Program-made: the position numbers and the translations under genes
Part shown: positions 25,066 through 33,605 of the stretch, one piece after another
Position numbering within the stretch: the first letter of the stretch is position 1
Layout: each line of letters opens with the position of its first letter
NCBI RefSeq assembly: GCF_001646665.1
Contig: NZ_LWBU01000300.1
Span: 75,978-109,885, forward strand
Origin: Streptomyces noursei
GTDB taxonomy: Bacteria; Actinomycetota; Actinomycetes; Streptomycetales; Streptomycetaceae
DNA: 33,908 nt
Direction: 5' to 3'
The notes under the pieces: model-generated
Told to the model about the DNA's origin: nothing
The model's input: the letters and a program-made list of their open reading frames with translations, nothing else
Databases searched by the model: none

Positions 25066-25434
25066 ATGACGCGAGCCGCCCCCCGCCCGACCGTCCGCCG
25101 CATCTACGAACCGGCCGGACCCGACGACGGCGTGCGGGTCCTCGTCGACCGTCTCTGGCCGCGCGGCCTGTCGAAGGCGGACGCGCACGTCGACGAGTGG
25201 CCCAAGTCCCTCACCCCGTCCACCGAGCTGAGGCGCTGGTACCACGCGGCGGAGGGCGACGCGTACGAGGAGTTCCGGCGGCGTTACGAGGAAGAGCTGG
25301 CCGGACCGGAGGCCGCCGAGGCCCTCGACCGGCTGCGGGCCCTCGCCCGCGAGGGCCCGCTCACGCTGCTCACCGCCGCCAAGGACCCCGGCCGCAGCCA
25401 CGCGGCCGTGCTGGTGGACCTGCTCACGGGGTGA
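25066..25434 (+). CDS. DUF488 family protein
   Basis: Encodes 122 residues. It shows the family pattern RIYEP.GPDDGVRVLVDRLWPRGLSK near the start, the DEWPKSLTPSTELRRWY block, and a C-terminal PLTLLTAAKDPGRSHAAVLVDLL. The function of DUF488 is not established. ATG at 25066 follows GAGGAA. It is convergent with the EamA transporter gene, and the two overlap by 11 bases. Confidence 0.92.
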   Translation: MTRAAPRPTVRRIYEPAGPDDGVRVLVDRLWPRGLSKADAHVDEWPKSLTPSTELRRWYHAAEGDAYEEFRRRYEEELAGPEAAEALDRLRALAREGPLTLLTAAKDPGRSHAAVLVDLLTG

Positions 25435-26293
25435 CCGGACGCGGATCGGTCTCCGCGGCCCGGGGCGCGGGCACCGCCACCGGGTGACCGGCCGTCAGCA
25501 GGAGCACCCCGCGCGCCGCCACCGCCCCCGCGACCGCGGCCACCAGCCAGCCGACCGGGCCCGCCCGGAACGTCTCGCCGAGCAGCGCGACGCCGATGAC
25601 GGCCGCGACCGCCGGGTTGGCCAGGTTCACCACCGCGAGCGGCGCCGCCAGCCCGCCCCGGAACGCCGCCTGCGACAGCAGCAGCCCGCCCGTGGCGAAC
25701 ACCGACACCAGGACCGCCAGCAGCGCGGTCTGCCACCACGTGAGCGGCCCGCCCGGCAGCTCCCGCGCCAGCGAGGCGGTGACCGTCTGCGTCAGCGCGG
25801 ACGCCACGCCCGACGCCACCCCCGACGCCGTCGCCAGGCCCAGGCCGCGGCCCGCACGGCGCACCAGCACGGCGATGCCCGCCGCCGTCACCGCGGCCAC
25901 CGACAGGGCCTCCGGCAGCGACAGCGCGTCGCCCGGCGCCGCCGGGCCCACCACCGCGACCAGACCGACCAGCCCGCCCAGCGTCCACAGCGCGCCGCGC
26001 CACTCGGTCCGCGACACCCGCCGCCGCTCGTAGTACGCCCCCACCGGCAGCGCGGCGACCAGCGTCAGCGCGCCCAGCGGCTGGACCAGGGTGAGCGGGC
26101 CGTGGTGCAGCGCCGCGACATGGGTGAGCGCACCCGCCGCGTTCAGCCCGACCGCCCACCACCACAGCGGCCGGGCGAGCAGCGTCCTGGTGCCCCCGCC
26201 GCCCGCGGCCAGCCGGGACTGGGCGACCGCCGCGAGGGCGTACCCGGCCGCCGAGGCCAGCGAGAGGAGCAGGGCGAACAGCGTGGCCCTCAC
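25424..26293 (-). CDS. EamA/DMT-superfamily membrane transporter
   Basis: Encodes 289 residues, nearly all hydrophobic, with about nine or ten membrane segments and the two-fold repeat of EamA-type permeases (for example TLVQPLGALTLVAALPVGAYYERR and its counterpart AVVNLANPAVAAVIGVALLGE). Substrate unknown; such proteins export metabolites or amino acids. The GTG start at 26293 overlaps the stop of the PAP2 gene (GTGA), so the two are cotranslated. Confidence 0.85.
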   Translation of the reverse strand: MRATLFALLLSLASAAGYALAAVAQSRLAAGGGGTRTLLARPLWWWAVGLNAAGALTHVAALHHGPLTLVQPLGALTLVAALPVGAYYERRRVSRTEWRGALWTLGGLVGLVAVVGPAAPGDALSLPEALSVAAVTAAGIAVLVRRAGRGLGLATASGVASGVASALTQTVTASLARELPGGPLTWWQTALLAVLVSVFATGGLLLSQAAFRGGLAAPLAVVNLANPAVAAVIGVALLGETFRAGPVGWLVAAVAGAVAARGVLLLTAGHPVAVPAPRAAETDPRPVTP

Positions 26294-27066
26294 CGCGCCA
26301 CCGCCCGCGGCCGGAGCGGCGCGATCCGGCGGGCGGCGCCCACCGGCCGCACCAGCGCGAGGGCGGCGGCCAGCAGCGCCGTGGCCACCAGGGCGTCCAC
26401 CCAGTAGTGGTTGGCCGTGCCGACGATCACCAGCAGGGTGAGGAGCGGGTGGAGCAGCCACAGGACCCGCCACCGGCCCCGGGTGGCCGCGATCAGCCCG
26501 ACGGCGACCATCAGCGCCCACCCGAAGTGCAGCGACGGCATCGCGGCGAACTGGTTGGCCATGCCGTCCGTCGCGGGCGTGGCGCCGTACACGGACGGTC
26601 CGTAGACCCGGGCGGTGTCGACGAGCCCGGCCTCGGCCAGCATGCGGGGCGGCGCGAGCGGCACCAGCAGGTGGAGCGCGAGGGCGGCGGCGGTCAGCAG
26701 CGTCAGGACGCGGCGGGCCCAGACGTAGTGGCCGGGGCGGCGCCGGTAGAGCCAGACCAGGAAGGCGACCGTGGCGGGGAAGTGGATCCAGGCGTAGTAG
26801 GTGTTGGCGGCGCGGACCAGGGCATCGCCGTGCAGGATCAGGCCCTGTATCCGGCCCTCGCCCGGCAGGTGCACGGCCCGTTCCAGGTCCCACACCCGGT
26901 CGGCGTTGGCGAAGGCCCGGGCCTCGTGGCCGTTCGCCACGGACCGGCCCAGCTTGTAGACGAGGAACAGCGCTGTCACCAGCACCAGTTCGCGGACCAG
27001 GGGCGGCCGTGGCGCAGCGGTCGTCTCCGGCTCGGCATGACGTATCCCGGCGGTCCCGGCAGCCAT
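26290..27066 (-). CDS. PAP2-family membrane phosphatase
   Basis: Encodes 258 residues. The phosphatase motifs are KLGRSVANG (38-46, variant motif 1), MPSLHFGWAL (176-185, motif 2 with His180) and NHYWVDALVA (219-228, motif 3 with His220). At least five hydrophobic segments lie between. The pattern is the PAP2/Aur1-like membrane class acting on lipid phosphates or phospholipid headgroups. It is the first gene of a two-gene operon with the transporter and is divergent from a TetR regulator across a palindrome, suggesting that TetR represses it. Confidence 0.88.
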   Translation of the reverse strand: MAAGTAGIRHAEPETTAAPRPPLVRELVLVTALFLVYKLGRSVANGHEARAFANADRVWDLERAVHLPGEGRIQGLILHGDALVRAANTYYAWIHFPATVAFLVWLYRRRPGHYVWARRVLTLLTAAALALHLLVPLAPPRMLAEAGLVDTARVYGPSVYGATPATDGMANQFAAMPSLHFGWALMVAVGLIAATRGRWRVLWLLHPLLTLLVIVGTANHYWVDALVATALLAAALALVRPVGAARRIAPLRPRAVAR

Positions 27067-27127
27067 CTCCCGGCCTCATTCGCAGATCAAAACGGAAGCA
27101 AACGAGTGAGAGCGTAGATCCGATTTT

Positions 27128-27165
27128 ATCGAGACGCAAGCGTATCGATACGTTTGCGTCTCGAT
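27128..27165. promoter_or_regulatory. 38-bp palindromic TetR operator candidate
   Basis: Two 19-base arms centred between 27146 and 27147 match at 18 of 19 positions; the core is CGTATCGATACG. It lies 61 bases before the PAP2 start and 67 before the tetR start, in the shared divergent promoter region. Its size and symmetry fit a TetR-family operator controlling both directions. Confidence 0.85.
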
Positions 27166-27232
27166 TGAGCGCCCCGTAGTCTCGTACGTGCACAGCCCGC
27201 CCCGCATCCCCGCCCCTTCCGTGGAGGAACCG

Positions 27233-27853
27233 ATGTCCACGCAGGCCGCCCCGGCCGCCAGGACCGGCGCACGCCGCAGCAAGATCAGCCCGGAGCGCGA
27301 GCTGGAGCTGTACGGGGCGGTGCTGGACCTGTTGCGGGAGGGCGGCTACGACGCCGTGACCATGGAGGGTGTCGCCGCCCGCACGAAATGCGGCAAAGCC
27401 ACCCTCTACCGCCAGTGGAGGACCAAGGCCCAGCTGGTGACGGCCGCCCTCGACAAGAGCCGGTGCAGCCTGTTCACCGGCATCGACACCGGCACCCTGG
27501 CGGGCGACCTGCGCGCCGCCGCGGTCGCCGCCGCGGCGCGCCGCGGCCGGGACACCGAATTGATGGAAGCCGTCGGCCAGGCCTACCTCGACCACCCCGA
27601 CCTGCGCTCCGCCCTGCGCGAGACGGTCATCAACCCCGAGGTCGCCGCGCTGGACGCGATGCTCCGGCGCGGTGTCGAACGCGGCGAGATCGCCGCCGGC
27701 AACCCGGCCATCGCCTTCGTCGCCCCCGGCCTCCTCGGCCTCCTGCGCGTCGAGCGGCTCTTCGAGGACCGGTTCGGCCAGGAGGACGCCCTGCCGGCGT
27801 ACGTCGAAGCGGTGATCCTCCCCGCACTCGGCCTCGGCCCCTCCGGCACCTGA
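27233..27853 (+). CDS. TetR-family transcriptional regulator
   Basis: Encodes 206 residues. The helix-turn-helix lies near residues 25-70 (LYGAVLDLLREGGYDAVTMEGVAARTK, then CGKATLYRQWRTKAQLV). The C-terminal ligand-binding domain is of the TetR_C type (LMEAVGQAYLDHPDLRSALRETVINPEVAALDAML). The ATG at 27233 has GGAGG six bases upstream and is preferred over an upstream ATG at 27188. It probably represses itself and the PAP2/EamA operon via the palindrome at 27128-27165. The ligand is unknown. Confidence 0.94.
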   Translation: MSTQAAPAARTGARRSKISPERELELYGAVLDLLREGGYDAVTMEGVAARTKCGKATLYRQWRTKAQLVTAALDKSRCSLFTGIDTGTLAGDLRAAAVAAAARRGRDTELMEAVGQAYLDHPDLRSALRETVINPEVAALDAMLRRGVERGEIAAGNPAIAFVAPGLLGLLRVERLFEDRFGQEDALPAYVEAVILPALGLGPSGT

Positions 27854-27940
27854 GGCACCCCGGCCACCGGCGCCGCCCGGCCCGACCGCGCCCGACCGAG
27901 GGACGCGGTCCGCCGTCCCCTCCCTCCCCGGGGTGCCTCA
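27851..27940. terminator. Long-loop inverted repeat between convergent genes
   Basis: TGAGGCACCCCGG (27851-27863, containing the tetR stop) is the exact reverse complement of 27928-27940; the loop is 64 bases. It lies between the convergent tetR and haloperoxidase genes and could end transcription from both sides. Confidence 0.6.
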
Positions 27941-27967
27941 CGTCACATGGCAGGTGCCGGCGGCGGT

Positions 27968-29257
27968 TCAGAGCGTGCCGAAGAGCCGTTCCGAGTGGCG
28001 CAGCGTGTGCGCGGCGACCCGCTTGCCGAGGGCGACGCCCGCTTCGTCGGCCGTGCGGGTGTGGATGCCCGAGTACACGCGGGCGTCCACGTTCTCCCGG
28101 CTCAGCCGGCTCCAGGTGGTGTAGGTGCGGGTCACTCCCGGGGCGGTGGGACTGGTCAGGGTGAACGGGGCGGTGCGCGGACCGGCCAGGGCGGACAGCA
28201 CACCCTCCGCGGCACCCGCGTAGGTGCCGTGCCCGCTCGGGTAGTCGGGATGGGCGGGGGTGGTGTGCAACGGCGTCCACGCCGGATCGGGGTCGACGGA
28301 ACCGGTGCGGATCGCGGTGACCGGGCGCCAGCGCCCATGGGCGTACTTGCTGTCCGACGTGGCGATCTGGGTGTCGACCAGGGCGACGTGGAACAGCGCC
28401 ACCAGGGCGGCGCGGTCGGCCGCCGGCTTCGGCGAACGGGCCAGGGCGACCCGCAGCGGCTCGGTGTACAGCGTCAGCGAGGAGCCCAGCCAGAAGGTCG
28501 CGATCCCGGTCTGCTCGGGCGTCCGTACGGCGCTGTCGACGGCACCGTACGCCCGTACCTCGCGCAGATCGGCACGGTACCGGGCCGAATCGAGGGCGGG
28601 AGGAGCCGGCAGCCGGAACTGGGCGGCACCGGCGAGCAGGAAGGGCCGGGCCAGGCGGTTGCCGTACTGGGCGGCCGGCGCGTACGCGGGCGGGGTGGGC
28701 TGCCACACACCGGGCGCCGCCGGCGGCACGGTGAACGGCGCGTTCACCGACGCCGGGTCCAGGCCGTCGCCCGCCCGCGCCGCGAGCACCGCCCGCGCCT
28801 CGCGGGCCCCGGCCGCCACGCCCCGTGCCTCGGCCGGACCGTCGGGCACCGCGTCCAGCGTCGCGCGCAACCGGGTGTTCAACTCCGTTGCCTGGGACGG
28901 GACCAGCGCGGCCAGGGTGTCGTGCAGCGCGCTCGCCAGCGCGGCCTCCTCGAAGCCGCGCCGGTCCGGCCCGGCGGGAGCGGTGCGCACCGCCCGCGCC
29001 GCCGCCAGCCAGCCGATGGCCCAGGTACGGCTGTTGGTGATCTGGGTCGGCGTACCGCTCGCCGCGACCGTCCGGGCGGTGGTGTCGTACCAGTCGAGGG
29101 TCACGGAGGTGCGCGCCGGTGCGGCTTCGGCTTCGGGGGGCGCGCCCGCGGTGGCCGCGACGAGGACCGCCGCCCCGAGCGCGGCGAGGGCCGCTCGTGC
29201 GTTCCCGCCACTGCGGCGGTGTCCGGGCGGGCGGCGGCGCATCGGGGACGGGGGCAT
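27968..29257 (-). CDS. Secreted vanadium-dependent haloperoxidase/PAP2-superfamily protein
   Basis: Encodes 429 residues. An Arg-rich N-terminus and hydrophobic stretch (about 21-47, ending EAEAA) form a signal peptide. All vanadate-binding residues of the fungal chloroperoxidase pattern are present: Lys304 and Arg311 in KYAHGRWR, Ser341-Gly342-His343 in PSGHG, and Arg393 with His399 in RVYSGIH. The enzymes oxidise halide with hydrogen peroxide; relatives can be acid phosphatases, so halogenation is not proven. The ATG at 29257 has GAAGGAG before it. A leader-peptide ORF lies 145 bases upstream on the same strand. It is about 4.6 kb beyond the PKS operon, so a role in that pathway is doubtful. 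Confidence 0.88.
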   Translation of the reverse strand: MPPSPMRRRPPGHRRSGGNARAALAALGAAVLVAATAGAPPEAEAAPARTSVTLDWYDTTARTVAASGTPTQITNSRTWAIGWLAAARAVRTAPAGPDRRGFEEAALASALHDTLAALVPSQATELNTRLRATLDAVPDGPAEARGVAAGAREARAVLAARAGDGLDPASVNAPFTVPPAAPGVWQPTPPAYAPAAQYGNRLARPFLLAGAAQFRLPAPPALDSARYRADLREVRAYGAVDSAVRTPEQTGIATFWLGSSLTLYTEPLRVALARSPKPAADRAALVALFHVALVDTQIATSDSKYAHGRWRPVTAIRTGSVDPDPAWTPLHTTPAHPDYPSGHGTYAGAAEGVLSALAGPRTAPFTLTSPTAPGVTRTYTTWSRLSRENVDARVYSGIHTRTADEAGVALGKRVAAHTLRHSERLFGTL

Positions 29258-29401
29258 GGGGGCTCCTTCGGGTACGGGTGGTCGACGTGCGGGCACGCAC
29301 GGATGCACGGCGCGAGTACGCCAACGGGCGTGGGATGAGACGGACTTCGGGTGGGGACCGCCGACGGGCGGGGGCGGGACGCGCGGTGAGGGGCGGCGCG
29401 G

Positions 29402-29476
29402 TCAGGCACACAGCGCGGACGCGACACGCAGCAGGTCGACGGGGCGCCGCCTGACGAGTCGTGGGAAGGTCCGCAT
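29402..29476 (-). CDS. Short Cys-containing leader peptide (HVDL-like type)
   Basis: Encodes 24 residues: an N-terminal MRTFPRLVRRR, then PVDLLRVASALCA. The Arg-rich start, the VDLLRV(A/S)SA core and a near-terminal Cys are the marks of short streptomycete leader peptides that lie before sulfur-related and other genes, where they are thought to act in translational attenuation. Here the next gene on this strand is the haloperoxidase, 144 bases downstream. Confidence 0.75.
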   Translation of the reverse strand: MRTFPRLVRRRPVDLLRVASALCA

Positions 29477-29835
29477 GGCGCGAAGCTATCCCCGCCCCCA
29501 CACCCCGTCAACGCGCGACCGGCCGGTACCGGCGGACCGCAACACGGTCTTCGCACCCGCGCCATGGGCCCGTCACGGGACGGCGGCCGGTGACCCCAGA
29601 AGACGCACCCCGCGCCCCGGACGCCTGCGCCCCGCTCCCCGCCGTCCGCACCCGCCGTGCCCGTACCGGACGAGCGGCACAGGGGCACGCCGAAACCGGA
29701 CGAAGCGGCCGGCGGACACGGCGCGACCCCACGCAGCCGAGGGCGCGTTCGCCCTGAGGACGCGGGAGTCACGCGGCGCGGACGCCGTCCGGCCGCCGTT
29801 GACCGGCCCCCGCGGGCCCGGCTATGTTGCGCGCC
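29477..29835. other. Spacer between two divergent leader-peptide ORFs
   Basis: 359 bases with no supported gene. It should contain the divergent promoters of the leader/haloperoxidase and leader/ROK units. I could not assign clear promoter hexamers. Confidence 0.55.
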
Positions 29836-29916
29836 ATGCACCGATCCGCGCTCCTGACGACTCGAGGTCACGTCGACCTCAAGCGCGTGTGCTCCGCCGC
29901 GTGTCGGCGCTCCTGA
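29836..29916 (+). CDS. Short Cys-containing HVDL leader peptide
   Basis: Encodes 26 residues: MHRSALLTTRGHVDLKRVCS followed by AACRRS. It carries the full LTxRxHVDLxRVxSAxC pattern, with Cys codons at residues 19 and 23. It lies 210 bases before the ROK regulator gene. Such leaders probably sense cysteine or charged tRNA-Cys; the ABC/flavin reductase genes downstream fit a sulfur-uptake theme. Confidence 0.82.
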   Translation: MHRSALLTTRGHVDLKRVCSAACRRS

Positions 29917-30126
29917 ACGACGGCGCCGCGCGGGCCCCCTCGGCCCCGCCTCCCCACGGCCCTCCGGCTCGCCCGGCGGGGCCGCGGGCCCTTCCCGCGC
30001 CGCGCCCGCGCACCGGTGAAGCAGCGCTCCGGCCCGTACGCCCGCAGCGCCCCGACGCCGCCGGCCCCCACCCACGGGTGAGCCCGGGCGGCGACCCCGC
30101 CGCGCCCAGGACCGGGAAGGCCCCCT

Positions 30127-31398
30127 GTGAAGACGTCACCGCCGACCTCACCACCGACACGACCGACGACACCACCGCGCACGGTGCCCCTGCGGCGCGC
30201 CGACATCCCACGCCCTGTCCCCTTCATCCGCCGCGCCACCGGAGCCGGGGCGGTGCTGGGCGCGGTGCTCGACCACGGACCCGTCGCGCGCAGCACCGTC
30301 GCCCGGCTGACCGGACTGTCCCCCGCCACCGTCAGCGGACACTCCCACGCCCTCGTGCGGCGCGGCCTGTTGCGGGAGGACCTCCCCGCGCCCGGGCCCC
30401 GGGGGCCGGGCCGGCCCCATGTGCCCGTCGACGTCGACACCGGCCGCCACCTCGTCGCCGGAGCCCATATCGCGGTCGCGCACACCACCCTGTCGCTGAT
30501 GGACCTGCGCGGCCGGATCGTCGCGGAGGACCGGCGCCCGCACCGGGGCACCGACCCCGGGTCCGTACTGGACGGCCTCGCCGCCCGGCTGCCCGGGCTG
30601 CTCGCGGCCCACGGCGCGGGCAGGACCGTGCTCGCCCTGGGCGCGGCGACCGGCCACTGGGTCGACCCGGAGGCGGGGGTGGTCGTCCGCCACCCCCAAC
30701 TGGGCTGGCGCGACGTCCCGCTGAGACGGATGCTCGCCGACGCGACCGGGCTCCCGGTCCACGTCGACAGCCACGCCCGTGCCCTCGCCCGGGCCGAGCA
30801 GCTCGTGGGGCGGGCCGCCACCCGGCGCAGCGCCGTGCTGCTGTTCGCCGGCGCGGTCGTGGACGCGGCCTTCGTGACGGCGGGAGCGGTGCACCAGGGC
30901 CCGCGCTCCGGTGCCGGGAGCGTCGCCCACCTCCCGGTCGGTGCCGGGGAAGACGTCCGCTGCACATGCGGTACCCCGGGCTGCCTCCAGTCCGGGGTGT
31001 CGGAACCCGCGATGGTGCGGCGGGCCGCGGCGGCGGGGCTCCGCGTACCAGACTTCCCCGCCCTGCTGGACCGGGCCGCGGACGGCGAACGGCGGGCGTC
31101 GGCGCTGTTCCTGCGCCGTGCCCGGCTGCTGGGACGCGCAGCGGCCGTACTGCTGGACATGTTCGATCCCGAGGTCCTGGTGGTGGTCGACGCCGCGGCG
31201 GGCAGGCTGCCCGCGTGCCTGGATGTGCTGAGGGCGGAGGTCGCGGAGCGCTCGTGGGTGTGCGGCGATCCCGTGCGCGCCGTGGTGCCGAGTTCCTTCA
31301 CGGGTGCCGTCCTGCCCACGGCCGGGGCGGCCGTGGCCCTGGGGGCGCTGTACGACGACCCGTTGGGGCCGTGGCCCGCGCTGTCCGGGGCGTCCTGA
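30127..31398 (+). CDS. ROK-family transcriptional regulator
   Basis: Encodes 423 residues. The N-terminal winged helix (about 40-85) has the pattern VLDHGPVARSTVARLTGLSP and ATVSGHSHALVRRGLL. A sugar-kinase-like ROK domain follows, with the zinc-type cluster CTCGTPGC (Cys279, 281, 286). The catalytic DxG-type region is diverged, so it is a regulator and probably not a kinase. Start GTG at 30127 is the best available, with a weak ribosome site, and the first 25 residues are Pro/Thr-rich. In Streptomyces, ROK regulators are often linked to sulfonate-type ABC operons, as here, and may bind a site before the flavin reductase gene. Confidence 0.88.
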   Translation: MKTSPPTSPPTRPTTPPRTVPLRRADIPRPVPFIRRATGAGAVLGAVLDHGPVARSTVARLTGLSPATVSGHSHALVRRGLLREDLPAPGPRGPGRPHVPVDVDTGRHLVAGAHIAVAHTTLSLMDLRGRIVAEDRRPHRGTDPGSVLDGLAARLPGLLAAHGAGRTVLALGAATGHWVDPEAGVVVRHPQLGWRDVPLRRMLADATGLPVHVDSHARALARAEQLVGRAATRRSAVLLFAGAVVDAAFVTAGAVHQGPRSGAGSVAHLPVGAGEDVRCTCGTPGCLQSGVSEPAMVRRAAAAGLRVPDFPALLDRAADGERRASALFLRRARLLGRAAAVLLDMFDPEVLVVVDAAAGRLPACLDVLRAEVAERSWVCGDPVRAVVPSSFTGAVLPTAGAAVALGALYDDPLGPWPALSGAS

Positions 31399-31986
31399 CG
31401 GACGGCTCGCCGGAATTCCCTTTAATTCAGTCGGTTGCATTGTTGACCGGGTCCGAACGGGACGGGAAGGATGCATTCATGAGCACTTCGCGAGGGAATC
31501 ACCGGCCTGTACCCGCCGCGGTACGCCGTCGTCCTTCCGAACGTCCCGGCCGTTCCTGTACCGGCAGGGGCTGCTGACCCGCCAGCGGGACTCCGCGCCC
31601 GGGGACGTGTCCCTCGGATCCCGCCGGGCCGGCGTGCCCCGGCACGCGCATCTGCGGCACTGTCGTCGGCCGTGCGTCCGCACGCACCGGACCCCGTTCC
31701 CTGATCCGGCCTGATCCGCACAGTACGCCCCGGTCCTCGACCCGCCGCTCGGAGCGGTGGCCCCGCGGTCGGGGCGGCCGGGACGAGGAGCGGGCCGGGG
31801 CGGGCCCGGCGCGGAGGTCGCGCGGCGCACTTTCCCGCGCGGCGCCCGTACCCCGGCGCGCTGCTTCTTCCTTTTCCAGCGGCTGATTCCGCCACGCCGA
31901 TTCACGGGTGCCTTTCCCGGTGCTCGCCAGTCCTTTTCCCCATTCCTCACACGTATGCGCACGTGTGTTTTCCTCCAGGAGGAGAA
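31399..31986. other. 588-base intergenic region before the flavin reductase operon
   Basis: No full gene is supported. Two short open frames have plausible starts: 31479-31577 (32 residues, ending in Cys) and 31607-31714 (35 residues, containing RHAHLRHCRRPC, faintly like the leader-peptide core). Either could be a diverged leader peptide. The right end holds an inverted repeat next to the ribosome site. Confidence 0.5.
31948..31967. promoter_or_regulatory. Inverted repeat upstream of the flavin reductase ribosome site
   Basis: CACACGT (31948-31954) is the reverse complement of 31961-31967, with a six-base loop, followed by TTTT. The next bases pair a CCTCC (31972-31976) with the GGAGG ribosome site (31978-31982). 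It may be an operator or a translation-control element. Confidence 0.5.
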
Positions 31987-32490
31987 ATGACCGTCTCGCT
32001 GTCCTCGGGCCCCGTCGCCGACCTCGCACCCGACCGGTTCAGGCAGGCCTTCCGCGCCTATCCGGCCGGGGTCGTCGTCGTCACCGCCGACGCGGGCCGG
32101 GGGCCCGTCGGCTTCACCGCGACCTCGCTCACGTCGCTCTCGCTCACCCCGCCCCTGGTCTCCTTCGCCGTCGCCACCACGTCGTCGTCCTGGCCGCACA
32201 TCGAACAGGCCGGCACCGCCGTCGTCCACTTCCTGGGGTCCGACCAGGAGGCGCTGGCCAGGCGGTTCGCCACGAGCGGGATCGACCGGTTCGCCGAGCC
32301 CACCGCATGGCGGCGGCTCCCCACCGGCGAGCCCGTACTGGACGGCGTCGCCGGGCTGCTGCGACTGACCGTCGAGGACCTCGTACCGGCGGGCGACCAC
32401 CGGATCGTCGTGGCCCGCGTCGTCGACGCGTGGCAGGAGCCGGGCCGCCGGCCCCTGCTCTTCCACGACGGCGGCTACCTGTCCGTCTGA
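31987..32490 (+). CDS. Flavin reductase family protein
   Basis: Encodes 167 residues. It has the split-barrel FMN-binding pattern FRAYPAGVVVVTA, then GFTATSLTSLSLTPPLVSFAV and the C-terminal GDHRIVVARVVDAW. It reduces FMN with NAD(P)H for a partner monooxygenase. The ATG at 31987 has a strong GGAGGAG site. Linkage to the binding-protein gene 38 bases downstream suggests a desulfonation (Ssu-like) system; the monooxygenase would lie beyond the window. Confidence 0.93.
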   Translation: MTVSLSSGPVADLAPDRFRQAFRAYPAGVVVVTADAGRGPVGFTATSLTSLSLTPPLVSFAVATTSSSWPHIEQAGTAVVHFLGSDQEALARRFATSGIDRFAEPTAWRRLPTGEPVLDGVAGLLRLTVEDLVPAGDHRIVVARVVDAWQEPGRRPLLFHDGGYLSV

Positions 32491-32528
32491 CCGCCCGTTC
32501 CGGCCGGCCCTCCCAGAACAGGACCCCC

Positions 32529-33605
32529 ATGCCCTCCCACCCCCTCTTCACGTCCTCCCGCCTCGGACGCCGCGGCTTCCTCGCCCTGCTGGGCGGCGCG
32601 ACCGCACTCGGTGTCGCCGGGTGCGCGCCCGGCCCCGCCGGCGCGGCCCGCTCGTCCACCGTCAAGGCCCTCCCCACCGGCCCACCACCACCCGGCACCC
32701 GCCTGTCCGTCGCGGTGCGCACGTCGCGCATCCAGCTGACCGAGTCGGGCCTGCTGAAGCACCTGCCCTTCCACGTCTCCCAGTGGCCCAACCTCTCCGC
32801 CGGCCCCGACATCATCCAGGGCTTCCGCGCCCGCTCCATCGACCTGGCCGCCAACGCGGGCGTCCCCCCGATCCAGGCCGAGGCGATCGGGGTGGAGGCG
32901 CGGATCGTCGGCGTCCAGGTGCGCCGCAAGCCGTCGTACGTCTTCGCCACCGCCCCCGGCTCGTCCCTCGCCCGGATCGAGGACTTCCGCGGCAAGAAGA
33001 TCGCGTTCTCGCAGGGCCAGGCGCAGGGCGTCGTCGTGCTCCGGGCGTTGAAGGAGGCCGGTATCGACCACGCCGACGTCCGGTTGGTGGCGCTGCCCAG
33101 CACCCAGTTCCTCACCGCCCTCCAGTCGAAGCAGGTCGACGCCGCGCCGCTGGGCGAACCGACGCTGACCAAGTACCTGAGCCAGTACCGTCCGGACGGC
33201 GCCCGGGAGGTGCGTACGGACGTCGTCGACCTGCTGACCGTCCTGTGGGCACCCGCCGAGGTGCTGGACACCCCGGCGACCGCGGCGGCGGTCCGCGCCT
33301 TCGTCCCGCTGTGGGCCCGCGGAGTGGTGTGGTCGTGGGAGCACCAGGAGCGGTGGATCGACGCCTACTACGTCAAGGACCAGGGGGTCACCCGGGAGGA
33401 CGGCCGCAGGATCGTCACCTCCCTGGCGGAGCCGCGCTTCCCCGAACGCTGGGACGAGGCGGTCGCCTGGGAGCAGGAGACCGCGGACCTGCTCGCCGAG
33501 GGTGGCTTCGTACCGAAGGTGGACGCCGCCACGCTGTTCGACCGCCGCTTCGAGGGGCTCGCGGCCGCCGCCGTGCCGGCCCGGTACCGGGAGGGCACGG
33601 CATGA
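32529..33605 (+). CDS. Tat-exported lipoprotein, sulfonate/nitrate-type ABC substrate-binding protein
   Basis: Encodes 358 residues. The signal peptide has twin Arg (RRGFLALL, Arg14-15) and a lipobox LGVAGC with Cys32. The mature part shows the SsuA/TauA-like pattern: IQGFRARSIDLAANAGVPP, DFRGKKIAFSQGQAQGVVVLRALKEAG and LQSKQVDAAPLGEP. It binds an aliphatic sulfonate or similar small organic anion outside the membrane and passes it to the permease. The stop overlaps the next gene start (ATGA). Confidence 0.92.
   Translation: MPSHPLFTSSRLGRRGFLALLGGATALGVAGCAPGPAGAARSSTVKALPTGPPPPGTRLSVAVRTSRIQLTESGLLKHLPFHVSQWPNLSAGPDIIQGFRARSIDLAANAGVPPIQAEAIGVEARIVGVQVRRKPSYVFATAPGSSLARIEDFRGKKIAFSQGQAQGVVVLRALKEAGIDHADVRLVALPSTQFLTALQSKQVDAAPLGEPTLTKYLSQYRPDGAREVRTDVVDLLTVLWAPAEVLDTPATAAAVRAFVPLWARGVVWSWEHQERWIDAYYVKDQGVTREDGRRIVTSLAEPRFPERWDEAVAWEQETADLLAEGGFVPKVDAATLFDRRFEGLAAAAVPARYREGTA

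Noticed and set aside
27968..29257. Haloperoxidase as a tailoring enzyme of the PKS pathway
   Set aside because: It is 4.6 kb beyond the PKS terminator, separated by unrelated genes, and carries a secretion signal; no sequence evidence links it to the cluster.
28260..31577. 1105-codon + strand frame across haloperoxidase and ROK genes
   Set aside because: Composition is Arg/Pro/Gly-rich; it overlaps real genes in other frames and has no domains.
31607..31714. Third leader peptide before the flavin reductase
   Set aside because: The RHAHLRHCRRPC stretch only loosely matches the leader core and the spacing is off by one residue; kept as a note in the intergenic entry.
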